Source: Bacteroidia bacterium (GTDB lineage Bacteria > Bacteroidota > Bacteroidia > UKL13-3). From it: a DNA stretch of 32,845 bases. The notes under the pieces are model-generated. The model saw only the letters and a program-made list of their open reading frames with translations, had not been told where the DNA came from and ran no database searches. Within the stretch, counting starts at the first letter, position 1, and every line of letters begins with the position of its first letter. The stretch covers positions 1 through 32,845 of the forward strand of contig JAGVLJ010000051.1 in assembly GCA_020049855.1 (NCBI GenBank). The letters are read 5' to 3'. Of the stretch, positions 1 to 6,782 are shown in pieces. A program made the position numbers and the translations under genes.

Positions 1-285
1 ACGATGTCAATCGAAACGACTTTAATGGCATTTTCTGCCAGGTCTGAGATAAATTCTTTGTGCAGCAAATACTTCCGGCTCTTATCTCCCAAAAGCCTTT
101 AACTTCCAAACGATTACTGGCTAACTCGTTGGATAAAACACATCAGGTTAATAGGTCTTAATTCTTCAATCCAATCACCTCACAAAGCAATAAACATGCG
201 ATGTCGTAATTTTAAGGATATGAATATCCCTGTTGTCTTTATATTTCAAGGTCTGCGATTTCACAGAAAAATTTCTGCGAATAAA
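1..285 (-). pseudogene. frameshifted coding remnant, family not recognised
   Basis: On the minus strand, protein-like stretches continue one another only by switching frame. Reading from about 285 down to 1, a first stretch contains LKYKDNRDIHILKITTSHVY. A second, after a shift and past a TGA, contains GDWIEELRPINLMCF. A third contains NELASNRLEVKGFWEI. The last contains RKYLLHKEFISDLAEN and runs off the window edge. No single frame is open and there is no usable ATG. The charged, ordinary residue composition suggests a former gene rather than random sequence. I do not recognise the family. It points away from the respiratory operon, so it would have been divergently transcribed. Confidence 0.4.
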
Positions 286-297
286 CATAAAATGAAA

Positions 298-309
298 TGA
301 TGTATATCA
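298..309. promoter_or_regulatory. Crp/Fnr-family-like palindrome TGAT-N4-ATCA
   Basis: The sequence TGATGTATATCA is a perfect TGAT-N4-ATCA inverted repeat. This is the core of the classical Fnr/Crp-type operator (TTGAT-N4-ATCAA in the enterobacterial consensus). Its centre (303.5) lies about 41-42 bases before the start point expected from the TAnnTTTG element at 333-340, the usual place for a class II activator. The assignment to a Crp/Fnr-family regulator is an inference. No regulator gene is in the window. Confidence 0.45.
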
Positions 310-310
310 G

Positions 311-340
311 TTTACGGAATCTTATGACGAATTAATTTTG
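311..340 (+). promoter_or_regulatory. putative Bacteroidota-type promoter of the respiratory operon
   Basis: TAATTTTG at 333-340 fits the Bacteroidota -7 consensus TAnnTTTG. TTTA at 311-314, about 19 bases upstream, is one base off the -33 consensus TTTG. The promoter would fire toward the decayed frames at 424 and 762 and then the intact operon from 1368. I see no comparably good promoter between 1218 and 1367. The -7 motif is short and could occur by chance. Confidence 0.35.
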
Positions 341-423
341 TTCTTATTAAATGTTATCACAGTACAAGTTATAACCTTATTAGTAGTATATATTAAATTG
401 CCGGAGATAAATTTATAAACTAT

Positions 424-702
424 ATGTTACAAAAAACTACAAGGAAAGAAAAACAATTAGGCGACCATCCAGAGAGAAGCGATTTAAGTAAATTCGGATT
501 TGTCGCAACGGATGTTATATTAGTTGGTGGTGGTTTGCAAAAGGTATTTTCAGATGAGAAAGGAAAAGAAGAATTTGAAAGTGGAGAAAAAATTAAAGTA
601 CCATCGCCGGCAGAAGGTATAATAAATGAAGCAGGTTTCACTCGTCTCAAAGACTATCATGCAAAATCGGAATCGAAAAAGAAATTCGCAATGAATTTGT
701 GA
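424..702 (+). pseudogene. decayed leader of a Tat-exported redox protein
   Basis: A 92-codon frame that resembles only the N-terminal export region of the iron-sulfur protein encoded at 2953-3918. Here a hydrophobic stretch is followed by GGGLQKVFSDEK; the intact protein has IGLKKVFSEEE, then a similar short segment (KIKVPSP against SIVFSPN). The twin-arginine motif SRRDFL of the intact protein appears as ERSDLS, so Tat export should fail. None of the cysteine motifs is present. I read this as the stub of a former iron-sulfur or molybdopterin-enzyme gene of the same operon type whose body is deleted. A small expressed protein is possible but less likely. Confidence 0.5.
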
Positions 703-761
703 ATGCGTAAAATAAAAACGGAAGGAACATTAATTAAAAATAATTCAAAATTATAAGAACA

Positions 762-1217
762 ATGGGCCACAATAAAATCTTCAAAATAATGCTGTCAAGG
801 CAAACAGATATTGGAACAATTATCGGGTTACTTTTTATATTGTATGCGTTGTTTCCAACATTGAAAGGCAGAGCGGCTTGGCCATTAGCAAATAATTTAA
901 TCCATCTTGATGCTTCTATTAAAAAAAATCTTACAGCAGGTAAATATATTTTTAATAAAACATGTACTAACTGCCATGGCAACAAAGGAAAAGACGCTGG
1001 GTGCAAAGAAGCCGATTTGGCACTTTCAAAAACAAAAGTTCAAACTGATGGCCGGTTTTTTTTGAAAATTTCAAAGGGAAGAAAAGACATGACGGCAAAT
1101 AAAAAAAACATTAGTGAAGAACAGCTATGGCAACCGGTAAGTAATGTATGCAGTTTTAAAATAATGATTGCCAAAAGAAATGAACCAGACTCAATCAATA
1201 ACAAGTGTAGGTCCTAA
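762..1217 (+). pseudogene. diverged or decaying cytochrome c, relative of the 6293 gene
   Basis: The 151-residue frame aligns with the intact cytochrome at 6293-6706 over most of its length. The heme-binding CTNCH (residues 68-72) matches CLSCH. QTDGRFFLKISKGRKDM matches QTDGELFWKISEGRKPM, including the probable axial methionine (M110). ISEEQLWQPV matches FSEEQLWQLV. Signs of decay are an internal deletion of about seven residues after the heme motif, a proline in the last helix, and read-through past the stop position of the intact gene. The base sequence just upstream also resembles that of the intact gene, but with ATA where that gene has its ATG start. It could still make a membrane-anchored cytochrome, since a hydrophobic segment is retained at about residues 19-34. 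Confidence 0.55.
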
Positions 1218-1241
1218 ACCGGAGACGAAAATAAAACAATC

Positions 1242-1364
1242 ATGAAAATAATTGCCTCAATTAAAACCGATATATCAAACACTCTGCTTTCAGGTGCTGA
1301 TTCAAAAGACACACTATACAAAGCAGATCGATATCACAATATTCAAATAGAACCTAAACTGTAA
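1242..1364 (+). CDS. short hypothetical frame before the porin gene
   Basis: A 40-codon frame with an ATG start ends four bases before the porin start. It has no recognisable domain, no signal peptide and no resemblance to its neighbours. It may be the tail of another decayed gene in the 424-1364 stretch or a chance frame. It is listed because it fills the gap between the cytochrome remnant and the porin. Confidence 0.12.
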   Translation: MKIIASIKTDISNTLLSGADSKDTLYKADRYHNIQIEPKL

Positions 1365-1367
1365 TAA

Positions 1368-2576
1368 ATGAAATTAGCAATGAATATGAAAACATTTACT
1401 TTACTCACGACATTGTTCGCTATAAGCAGCAGCCTTTGGGCACAAAACACGTCAACAGAGGAAACCAATTCATCGGGAAATTCAGGCGATACTAAATTTG
1501 TCCTGACCGGCTACGGATATAGTGGAATGACAATAGAAGGCAAAGGCAAAGAACAAAAATCAACCTTTGGTGAAACCGGTTTCGCCCCAATTTTTATCTG
1601 GAAAGCATCTAAAAACTTATTCTTTGAAGGTGAAGTGGAATTTATACTGTTAGGTGAAGGCCTGGATATAGAATTAGAATATGCAAACGTCAATCTTATT
1701 ATGAACAAATACATGACGCTGCGTGCAGGAAAATTTCTTTCACCCTTTGGCACATTTCAGGAAAAACTACATCCCGCATGGATAAATAAAATGGTAAGTA
1801 AACCTTTGGGATTCGGACACGGAGCCGTTGGACCGGATGCCGAAATCGGTTTCGATTTACGCGGAGGAGTTCCATTGGGCTCTTCTAAAATGAACTACTC
1901 CCTTTATGTTTCCAATGGACCGATACTTCGCACAGGAGTTGAGGAGGAAAACGAAGCCGGTATGTTGGAATATGGCAATATTGTGGACAACAATAAGAAT
2001 AAAGCAATCGGAGGAAGAATCGGATTTTTACCTTTCAGTAATTCATCGTTGGAAATTGGTGTTTCTGCACAAACAGCAAAAGGAGGTAATAATGACTCCA
2101 TTTTTTTCTACAATAAAAAAAACAATGCGATGGATGCACTGGAATATAACAATATCGGAACAAAGTCGTATGCCCTTGATCTTTCTTATGTGAAAAGTTT
2201 GGCTTTCATTAAAGGAACCCTTGACATAAAGGGGCAGTTGAACAATGTTACCGTTGACAAAGCTGATTATGCCGATTTAATAGACAGCACTAAATACTCT
2301 TTTAAAAATGTAACACAGTCCTACTATGTACAACTGGCATACCGTCCCAATATGCTGAGAAATAAATTTTTCAATAAAACAGAATTGGTAGGACGTTACT
2401 CAGCTCTGAAAAGTCCGGAAGAATCAAAATGGGGAGAAGAGGAAACGCAACTTACAATTGGCTTGAATTATTGGGCCAGTTGGAGGTCGGTCATCAAGTT
2501 CAATTATCAGATAACGCAAAATGGTGGTAATGAATCCGAACCTGCCATTTTAATACAATTTGTAACGGGATTTTAA
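1368..2576 (+). CDS. outer-membrane beta-barrel porin, OprP/OprO-like
   Basis: A 402-residue exported protein. A signal peptide ends near SLWAQ. The mature part is built of alternating amphipathic strands rich in aromatic and glycine residues and ends in ...IQFVTGF with a terminal phenylalanine, as outer-membrane barrels do. The stretch LRAGKFLSPFGTFQEKLHPA, near residue 125, recalls phosphate-selective-porin-like proteins of Bacteroidota. It is the first intact gene of a co-oriented series running to 6706 and probably provides the outer-membrane pore for the substrate or product of the respiratory module. In-frame ATGs at 1368, 1380 and 1386 are all possible; the signal peptide itself begins with the third. 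The substrate cannot be told from sequence. Confidence 0.75.
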   Translation: MKLAMNMKTFTLLTTLFAISSSLWAQNTSTEETNSSGNSGDTKFVLTGYGYSGMTIEGKGKEQKSTFGETGFAPIFIWKASKNLFFEGEVEFILLGEGLDIELEYANVNLIMNKYMTLRAGKFLSPFGTFQEKLHPAWINKMVSKPLGFGHGAVGPDAEIGFDLRGGVPLGSSKMNYSLYVSNGPILRTGVEEENEAGMLEYGNIVDNNKNKAIGGRIGFLPFSNSSLEIGVSAQTAKGGNNDSIFFYNKKNNAMDALEYNNIGTKSYALDLSYVKSLAFIKGTLDIKGQLNNVTVDKADYADLIDSTKYSFKNVTQSYYVQLAYRPNMLRNKFFNKTELVGRYSALKSPEESKWGEEETQLTIGLNYWASWRSVIKFNYQITQNGGNESEPAILIQFVTGF

Positions 2577-2602
2577 TTTAAAACACCTTAAAAAATACGA
2601 TT

Positions 2603-2866
2603 ATGAAAAAACGGATCGTGCTATCAGCCATCATTACGGCAATGGGAATGCTCTTTGCGATTAACGGTTGTGTTTCAACAAGGGTTGCTGAAAAAAGTGG
2701 CTCTGAACTTTGGAGTGATAACTGCATCAGGTGTCACAATGCACCTGCCTCCTCAGTTTATTCTCCCGACCAGTGGGAAGCCGTTGCAATGCACATGAGA
2801 ATCAGGGTGGGCTTAACTGAAGTAGAGACCAAAAAGATAATGGAGTTTCTTAAAGCCGGAAACTGA
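2603..2866 (+). CDS. small monoheme cytochrome c, probable lipoprotein
   Basis: An 87-residue protein. Residues 1-22 form a hydrophobic export signal ending at C23 (AINGC), which fits a lipobox loosely because Asn is unusual at the -2 position. One heme motif, CIRCH, lies at residues 41-45. Two methionines (M64, M66) in the helix after it are candidates for the axial ligand. It lies 26 bases after the porin and 86 before the iron-sulfur gene, so it is clearly in the operon. The likely role is a membrane-tethered periplasmic electron carrier. Tethering to the inner or outer membrane cannot be decided. Confidence 0.75.
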   Translation: MKKRIVLSAIITAMGMLFAINGCVSTRVAEKSGSELWSDNCIRCHNAPASSVYSPDQWEAVAMHMRIRVGLTEVETKKIMEFLKAGN

Positions 2867-2952
2867 TATGGCAACAGTTAAGTCATTCAGAATTAGTATA
2901 TGTCTTTGGTTTTGGAAGAAAAAGAACATCCTTAACAAAAAAAAATGAATTT

Positions 2953-3918
2953 ATGAATAATAGTAATAAGAAAACAACCTCCCGCAGAGATTTTTTGCAA
3001 AAAGGACTTTTAGCCGGAACTGCCATTACAGCAAGCGTCATCGGATTGAAAAAAGTCTTCTCGGAGGAAGAAATGCAATCTGCTGACAAATCCATAGTCT
3101 TCTCGCCGAACGGAAAAGTATTTACTGTTGACACAAACAAACTTTGCGAATACACTGCTCCACCTCCGACCAACGACGGAGCACGCATAGGAATAGCAGG
3201 AAAAAAATTCGTTATGGTTATTGACTTGGCCAAATGCGATGGTTGCAAGGCATGCACCGAGTGCTGTCAAGCCATGCATTTCACCGAACCAGATAAAGAA
3301 TGGATAAAAGTCTTCAAGATGCAGGATGCCGAAACGCTCATCCCGTATTATTTCCCAAAACCATGTTTCCACTGCGATAACCCCCCTTGCACCAAGGTTT
3401 GTCCGGTCAATGCCACTTTCAAACGGCAGGACGGAATCGTACTGATTGATAACGAGCGGTGCATCGGCTGCCGCTCTTGTATGGCTGCCTGCCCATATTC
3501 AACCCGGTTCTTTAACTGGTCGCACCCCGTTCAGTCCAAAGAAGTAACCAATATCCCCTATTCGCCTGAACATGGATTCCCACGCAGAATGGGTACCGTA
3601 GAGAAATGCGACTTCTGCCCCCACATGATCCGTCAGGGGAAAATGCCCACCTGTGTTGATGGATGCCCCATGGGGGCTATATGGTTTGGCGACCAAAATG
3701 AAGATGCAGTTACCAACTCAGAGGGCATCACTATGCGACTCAGCCAGCTCATAGAAGATAATGCCGCCTACCGGCACCTTGAGGATTTGGGAACCGAACC
3801 GAGGGTGTATTATCTTCCCCCAAAGAACCGAAAATATCCAAAGCCCGATATGAACGAACAACCCCAACTCCAAAAAGTTAAACATGGAGAAATGAACATG
3901 GGAAATATGCAAATGTGA
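2953..3918 (+). CDS. Tat-exported iron-sulfur subunit with four [4Fe-4S] motifs
   Basis: A 321-residue protein of the DmsB/PsrB/NrfC/HybA type. The twin-arginine signal TTSRRDFLQKGLL at residues 8-20 precedes a hydrophobic stretch, so the folded protein should be exported to the periplasm. Four cysteine groups follow at about residues 95-104, 138-150, 170-180 and 219-238; the last has the long spacing seen in these families. The family passes electrons between a catalytic subunit or cytochrome and an NrfD-type membrane partner, here encoded next. The C-terminus is rich in Met, Asn and Gln, with two Met-containing repeats (EMNMGNMQM). What is unusual is that no molybdopterin catalytic subunit accompanies it in this window. 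Confidence 0.9.
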   Translation: MNNSNKKTTSRRDFLQKGLLAGTAITASVIGLKKVFSEEEMQSADKSIVFSPNGKVFTVDTNKLCEYTAPPPTNDGARIGIAGKKFVMVIDLAKCDGCKACTECCQAMHFTEPDKEWIKVFKMQDAETLIPYYFPKPCFHCDNPPCTKVCPVNATFKRQDGIVLIDNERCIGCRSCMAACPYSTRFFNWSHPVQSKEVTNIPYSPEHGFPRRMGTVEKCDFCPHMIRQGKMPTCVDGCPMGAIWFGDQNEDAVTNSEGITMRLSQLIEDNAAYRHLEDLGTEPRVYYLPPKNRKYPKPDMNEQPQLQKVKHGEMNMGNMQM

Positions 3919-3948
3919 AAAACAATTATAATTAAATGAACAATAAAT

Positions 3949-5358
3949 ATGGAAATTACGGAACAACAATATAACCGCAACGAAGTTGAAGTCCTTCGAG
4001 AGACAAGTATCCGCCCTCTGCGTCAATGGGGAACCAAAGTGAAAATATGGCTTGCCTTCTTAATTCTGGTATGCGGATGGGGTCTTTTCTGTTTTATTTA
4101 CCAGTTGCAACACGGATTGGGTGCCACGGCCATGCGAAATTATGTATCGTGGGGGCTTTACATCGCCACCTTTGTATTTTTCATCGGCATCAGCCACTCC
4201 GGCACTTTGGTTTCAGGCATTCTCCGTATAACAAAGCAGCCCTGGCGGATGCCTATTACCCGATCGGCCGAACTGATGACATTTGTCTCGCTGCTCTTTG
4301 GTGGAATCATGCCGATTATTGACTTAGGTCGTCCTGACCGGCTTCACCACATAGTTCTGTTTGGGCGTCTTCAGTCTCCACTCATTTGGGACGTAATATG
4401 CATCGGAACCTATTTTGTTGGCAGCAGCATGTTCCTGTTTCTGCCTATGATACCCGATATGGCACTTTGCAGAGATCGTTTGAAAGGAACGGCTTCCAAA
4501 TTCCGGTTATGGATTTATGAAAAGTTGTCTTTGGGATGGACTGGAACTCCGATGCAACATAAACGTCTTGAGCTGACAATGACTATTATGACCATTATAA
4601 TTATTCCCATTGCCGTTTCAGTCCACACGGTAGTAGCCTACATTTTTGCCATGACACTACGCCCCGGATGGGACAGCACGGTGTTCGGGCCCTACTTTGT
4701 TGCCGGTGCACTTTACAGTGGCTCGGCCACTGTTATTCTAGCCATGGCCGCCTTCCGGAAATTTTATCATCTTGAAAAATACATAACCCTCAAACACTTT
4801 GACCTTACCGGCAGAATTGTGCTGGCACTTACTCTCATTTACGCCTATATGAACCTGAACGAATACTGGATTCCTGCCTACAAAATGGCGGTAGGCGAAG
4901 GACGGCTGTTAAATGATTTGTTCAGTGGTACTTATGCAAAAGTATTCTGGATACTTCAGTTCGGCACCGTGCTGCTGCCCATTATTGCGATGAGTTTTCC
5001 GGCGGGAAGAAAACCACTTCCTCTCATTATCTCCTGCATCATCATTGTGATTGGAGCCTGGGTTAAACGATATATAATTGTAGTTCCAACGCTCCTACAC
5101 CCATACATGCCCATTCAAGAAGTACCATGGGACTGGGCACATTACTTTCCGAACTGGGTCGAATGGTCGGTAACAATGGGATGCTTTGCCGGCATTTTCC
5201 TCGTGATTACACTTTTTGCAAAATTATTTCCTATGATGGCAATATGGGAGGTGGAAGAAGGAATGAAAATTGAGGAAACAAGACGGCTCGGTATGGAAAT
5301 ATTCAAGAAGAACGAATCAGAAGAAGCCAAAGTGGCAACAACAGATGGAAACAAATAA
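3949..5358 (+). CDS. nrfD: NrfD/PsrC-family quinone-interacting membrane subunit
   Basis: A 469-residue polytopic membrane protein with about ten hydrophobic segments, starting at about residue 33. The conserved family stretch IIDLGRPDR lies near residues 123-131, followed by a helix containing histidines. The length matches the ten-helix branch (ActC of alternative complex III, QrcD, TtrC, HybB) rather than the eight-helix PsrC/NrfD branch. The family exchanges electrons with quinone through the adjacent periplasmic iron-sulfur protein, and some members may move protons. The gene follows that subunit by 30 bases and overlaps nothing downstream if the next gene starts at 5402. The symbol names the family, not a demonstrated nitrite-reductase role. 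Confidence 0.88.
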   Translation: MEITEQQYNRNEVEVLRETSIRPLRQWGTKVKIWLAFLILVCGWGLFCFIYQLQHGLGATAMRNYVSWGLYIATFVFFIGISHSGTLVSGILRITKQPWRMPITRSAELMTFVSLLFGGIMPIIDLGRPDRLHHIVLFGRLQSPLIWDVICIGTYFVGSSMFLFLPMIPDMALCRDRLKGTASKFRLWIYEKLSLGWTGTPMQHKRLELTMTIMTIIIIPIAVSVHTVVAYIFAMTLRPGWDSTVFGPYFVAGALYSGSATVILAMAAFRKFYHLEKYITLKHFDLTGRIVLALTLIYAYMNLNEYWIPAYKMAVGEGRLLNDLFSGTYAKVFWILQFGTVLLPIIAMSFPAGRKPLPLIISCIIIVIGAWVKRYIIVVPTLLHPYMPIQEVPWDWAHYFPNWVEWSVTMGCFAGIFLVITLFAKLFPMMAIWEVEEGMKIEETRRLGMEIFKKNESEEAKVATTDGNK

Positions 5359-5401
5359 CCGAATAAATGTGGAGCGTGTAGAACATAAAACATCAGAAAA
5401 A

Positions 5402-6280
5402 ATGAAAAAAACAAATTTTATTCTTACGGCAATCCTATTGATTTGTCTCCCCTTTCTCTTGGTGAAAAATCCGGTATGGGCTCAAAAAAAAGAGTCCTCA
5501 CTTCAATTATCCTTTCTCAAGAAAGCCGATCAGAGTAAAAATATTCTCCTAACGGTGAAGGCAAGAAACGAAGCAGGAAAGTTTGCTCCAGCCCCAAATG
5601 CATCACTCTCAATTTTTATTAAAAGTAATGAAGAATGGCTGCTTATAAAAACCCTTATCTCTGATTTGGGAGGTAAAGCAAGCATGAAACTGGCTGACGA
5701 TTTGCCAATGGATAACGAAAAATATTTCAGCATCATGGCAAAGATTGAAAACGACAGCAGATATGAAGATGCCGAAGAAGAATTGAGAGTCAAAGAATCC
5801 CGCCTTACCCTCTTATTAGACCCGACAGATACGAATCGGATCCTGACTGCTACGGTAACCCAAACCGGCAATGATGGCGAACCAATGCCAGTGCAGGAAG
5901 CCGAAGTGAAGTTTTATGTAGAACGTCTTTTCGGAAAAATGCCGGTAGGCGAGGAATTTGTCGTTGCCACTGATGCAGCGGGTAAAGCAACCTACGCCTT
6001 GCCCAAAAACATTCCATCATCCGACACGCTCGGCAATCTGACTATTGTGGCGGTCATAGAAAACAACGAAACATTCGGAACCGTGGAAAGCAATGCTTCT
6101 GCAAAATGGGGTGTTCCTCTCCAATGGGAAAAAGACCCGTTTCCACGTGCTTTATGGGAGCCTAGGGCACCACCTGCCATGATTCTGTTCTTTGCTATTG
6201 TTTTCGGAGGGATATGGCTCACTTATTTCTTTGTAATATTCCAATTAATTAAAGTGCACAGCGAAACAAAAATTAAATAA
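5402..6280 (+). CDS. membrane-anchored periplasmic beta-sandwich protein, unknown function
   Basis: A 292-residue protein. I chose the ATG at 5402 because a clean signal peptide starts there and ends near PVWAQ. The frame is open upstream to 5270, but that part overlaps the NrfD gene and is hydrophilic. Two segments of alternating strands, with phrases such as GKFAPAPNASLSIFI and DAAGKATYALP, look like Ig-like domains of the kind found in adhesion and copper-handling proteins. A single hydrophobic helix near residues 256-283 anchors the C-terminus. There are no cysteines for heme or clusters, so it is not a redox protein itself. Its place between NrfD and cytochrome c suggests a structural or docking subunit of the complex. 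I know no named family for it. Confidence 0.7.
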   Translation: MKKTNFILTAILLICLPFLLVKNPVWAQKKESSLQLSFLKKADQSKNILLTVKARNEAGKFAPAPNASLSIFIKSNEEWLLIKTLISDLGGKASMKLADDLPMDNEKYFSIMAKIENDSRYEDAEEELRVKESRLTLLLDPTDTNRILTATVTQTGNDGEPMPVQEAEVKFYVERLFGKMPVGEEFVVATDAAGKATYALPKNIPSSDTLGNLTIVAVIENNETFGTVESNASAKWGVPLQWEKDPFPRALWEPRAPPAMILFFAIVFGGIWLTYFFVIFQLIKVHSETKIK

Positions 6281-6292
6281 CAATCAAAAATT

Positions 6293-6706
6293 ATGAAAAC
6301 AACCAAAACAATCACTCCACTGATTGCATGCAGTCTCTTGTTATTTGCATTCGTTCATCAAACCGATGTATGGAAAGCACCTGAATCGGCAAAGGCAAAA
6401 AAAAACCCGGTTGCAATAACCGAAGCGTCTATGGCTATTGGTGCAAAACTTTATGTAAAAGAATGCCTTTCTTGTCACGGCAAAAAAGGAAGAGGCGATG
6501 GACCAAAAGCATCCGACATTGAAAAACCGGTTACCGACCTGTCCATAGCAAAAACACAGGCACAAACCGATGGCGAACTCTTCTGGAAAATTTCAGAGGG
6601 AAGAAAACCCATGCCCGCAAATAAGAAAATCTTTAGCGAGGAACAGCTATGGCAACTTGTAAATTATATACGTAGCTTCGACAAAACGATTGTTAAATCA
6701 AAGTAA
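6293..6706 (+). CDS. monoheme class I-like cytochrome c
   Basis: A 137-residue exported protein, with an N-terminal hydrophobic signal or anchor at about residues 8-22. The single heme site CLSCH lies at residues 58-62, followed by GKKGRGDGP as in small cytochromes c of electron-transfer chains. M107 in GRKPMPANK is the likely sixth ligand. The final helix carries EEQLWQLVNYIRSF, a conserved ending of this family. It starts 12 bases after the previous gene and closes the operon. It probably accepts electrons from the iron-sulfur/NrfD module and passes them to a terminal oxidase or reductase. A decayed relative lies at 762-1217. Confidence 0.85.
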   Translation: MKTTKTITPLIACSLLLFAFVHQTDVWKAPESAKAKKNPVAITEASMAIGAKLYVKECLSCHGKKGRGDGPKASDIEKPVTDLSIAKTQAQTDGELFWKISEGRKPMPANKKIFSEEQLWQLVNYIRSFDKTIVKSK

Positions 6707-6782
6707 TATTACAGACCGGAAACATTACAAATATGAAGCAAATACATCGTTTTTTCGATTATTAACAAATACTCTTTGAAGT

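Noticed and set aside
2868-2948. 26-codon frame between the small cytochrome and the Fe-S gene
   Set aside because: It is short, Lys/Trp-rich and ends in a lysine run produced by an A-tract; it has no similarity or structure beyond chance.
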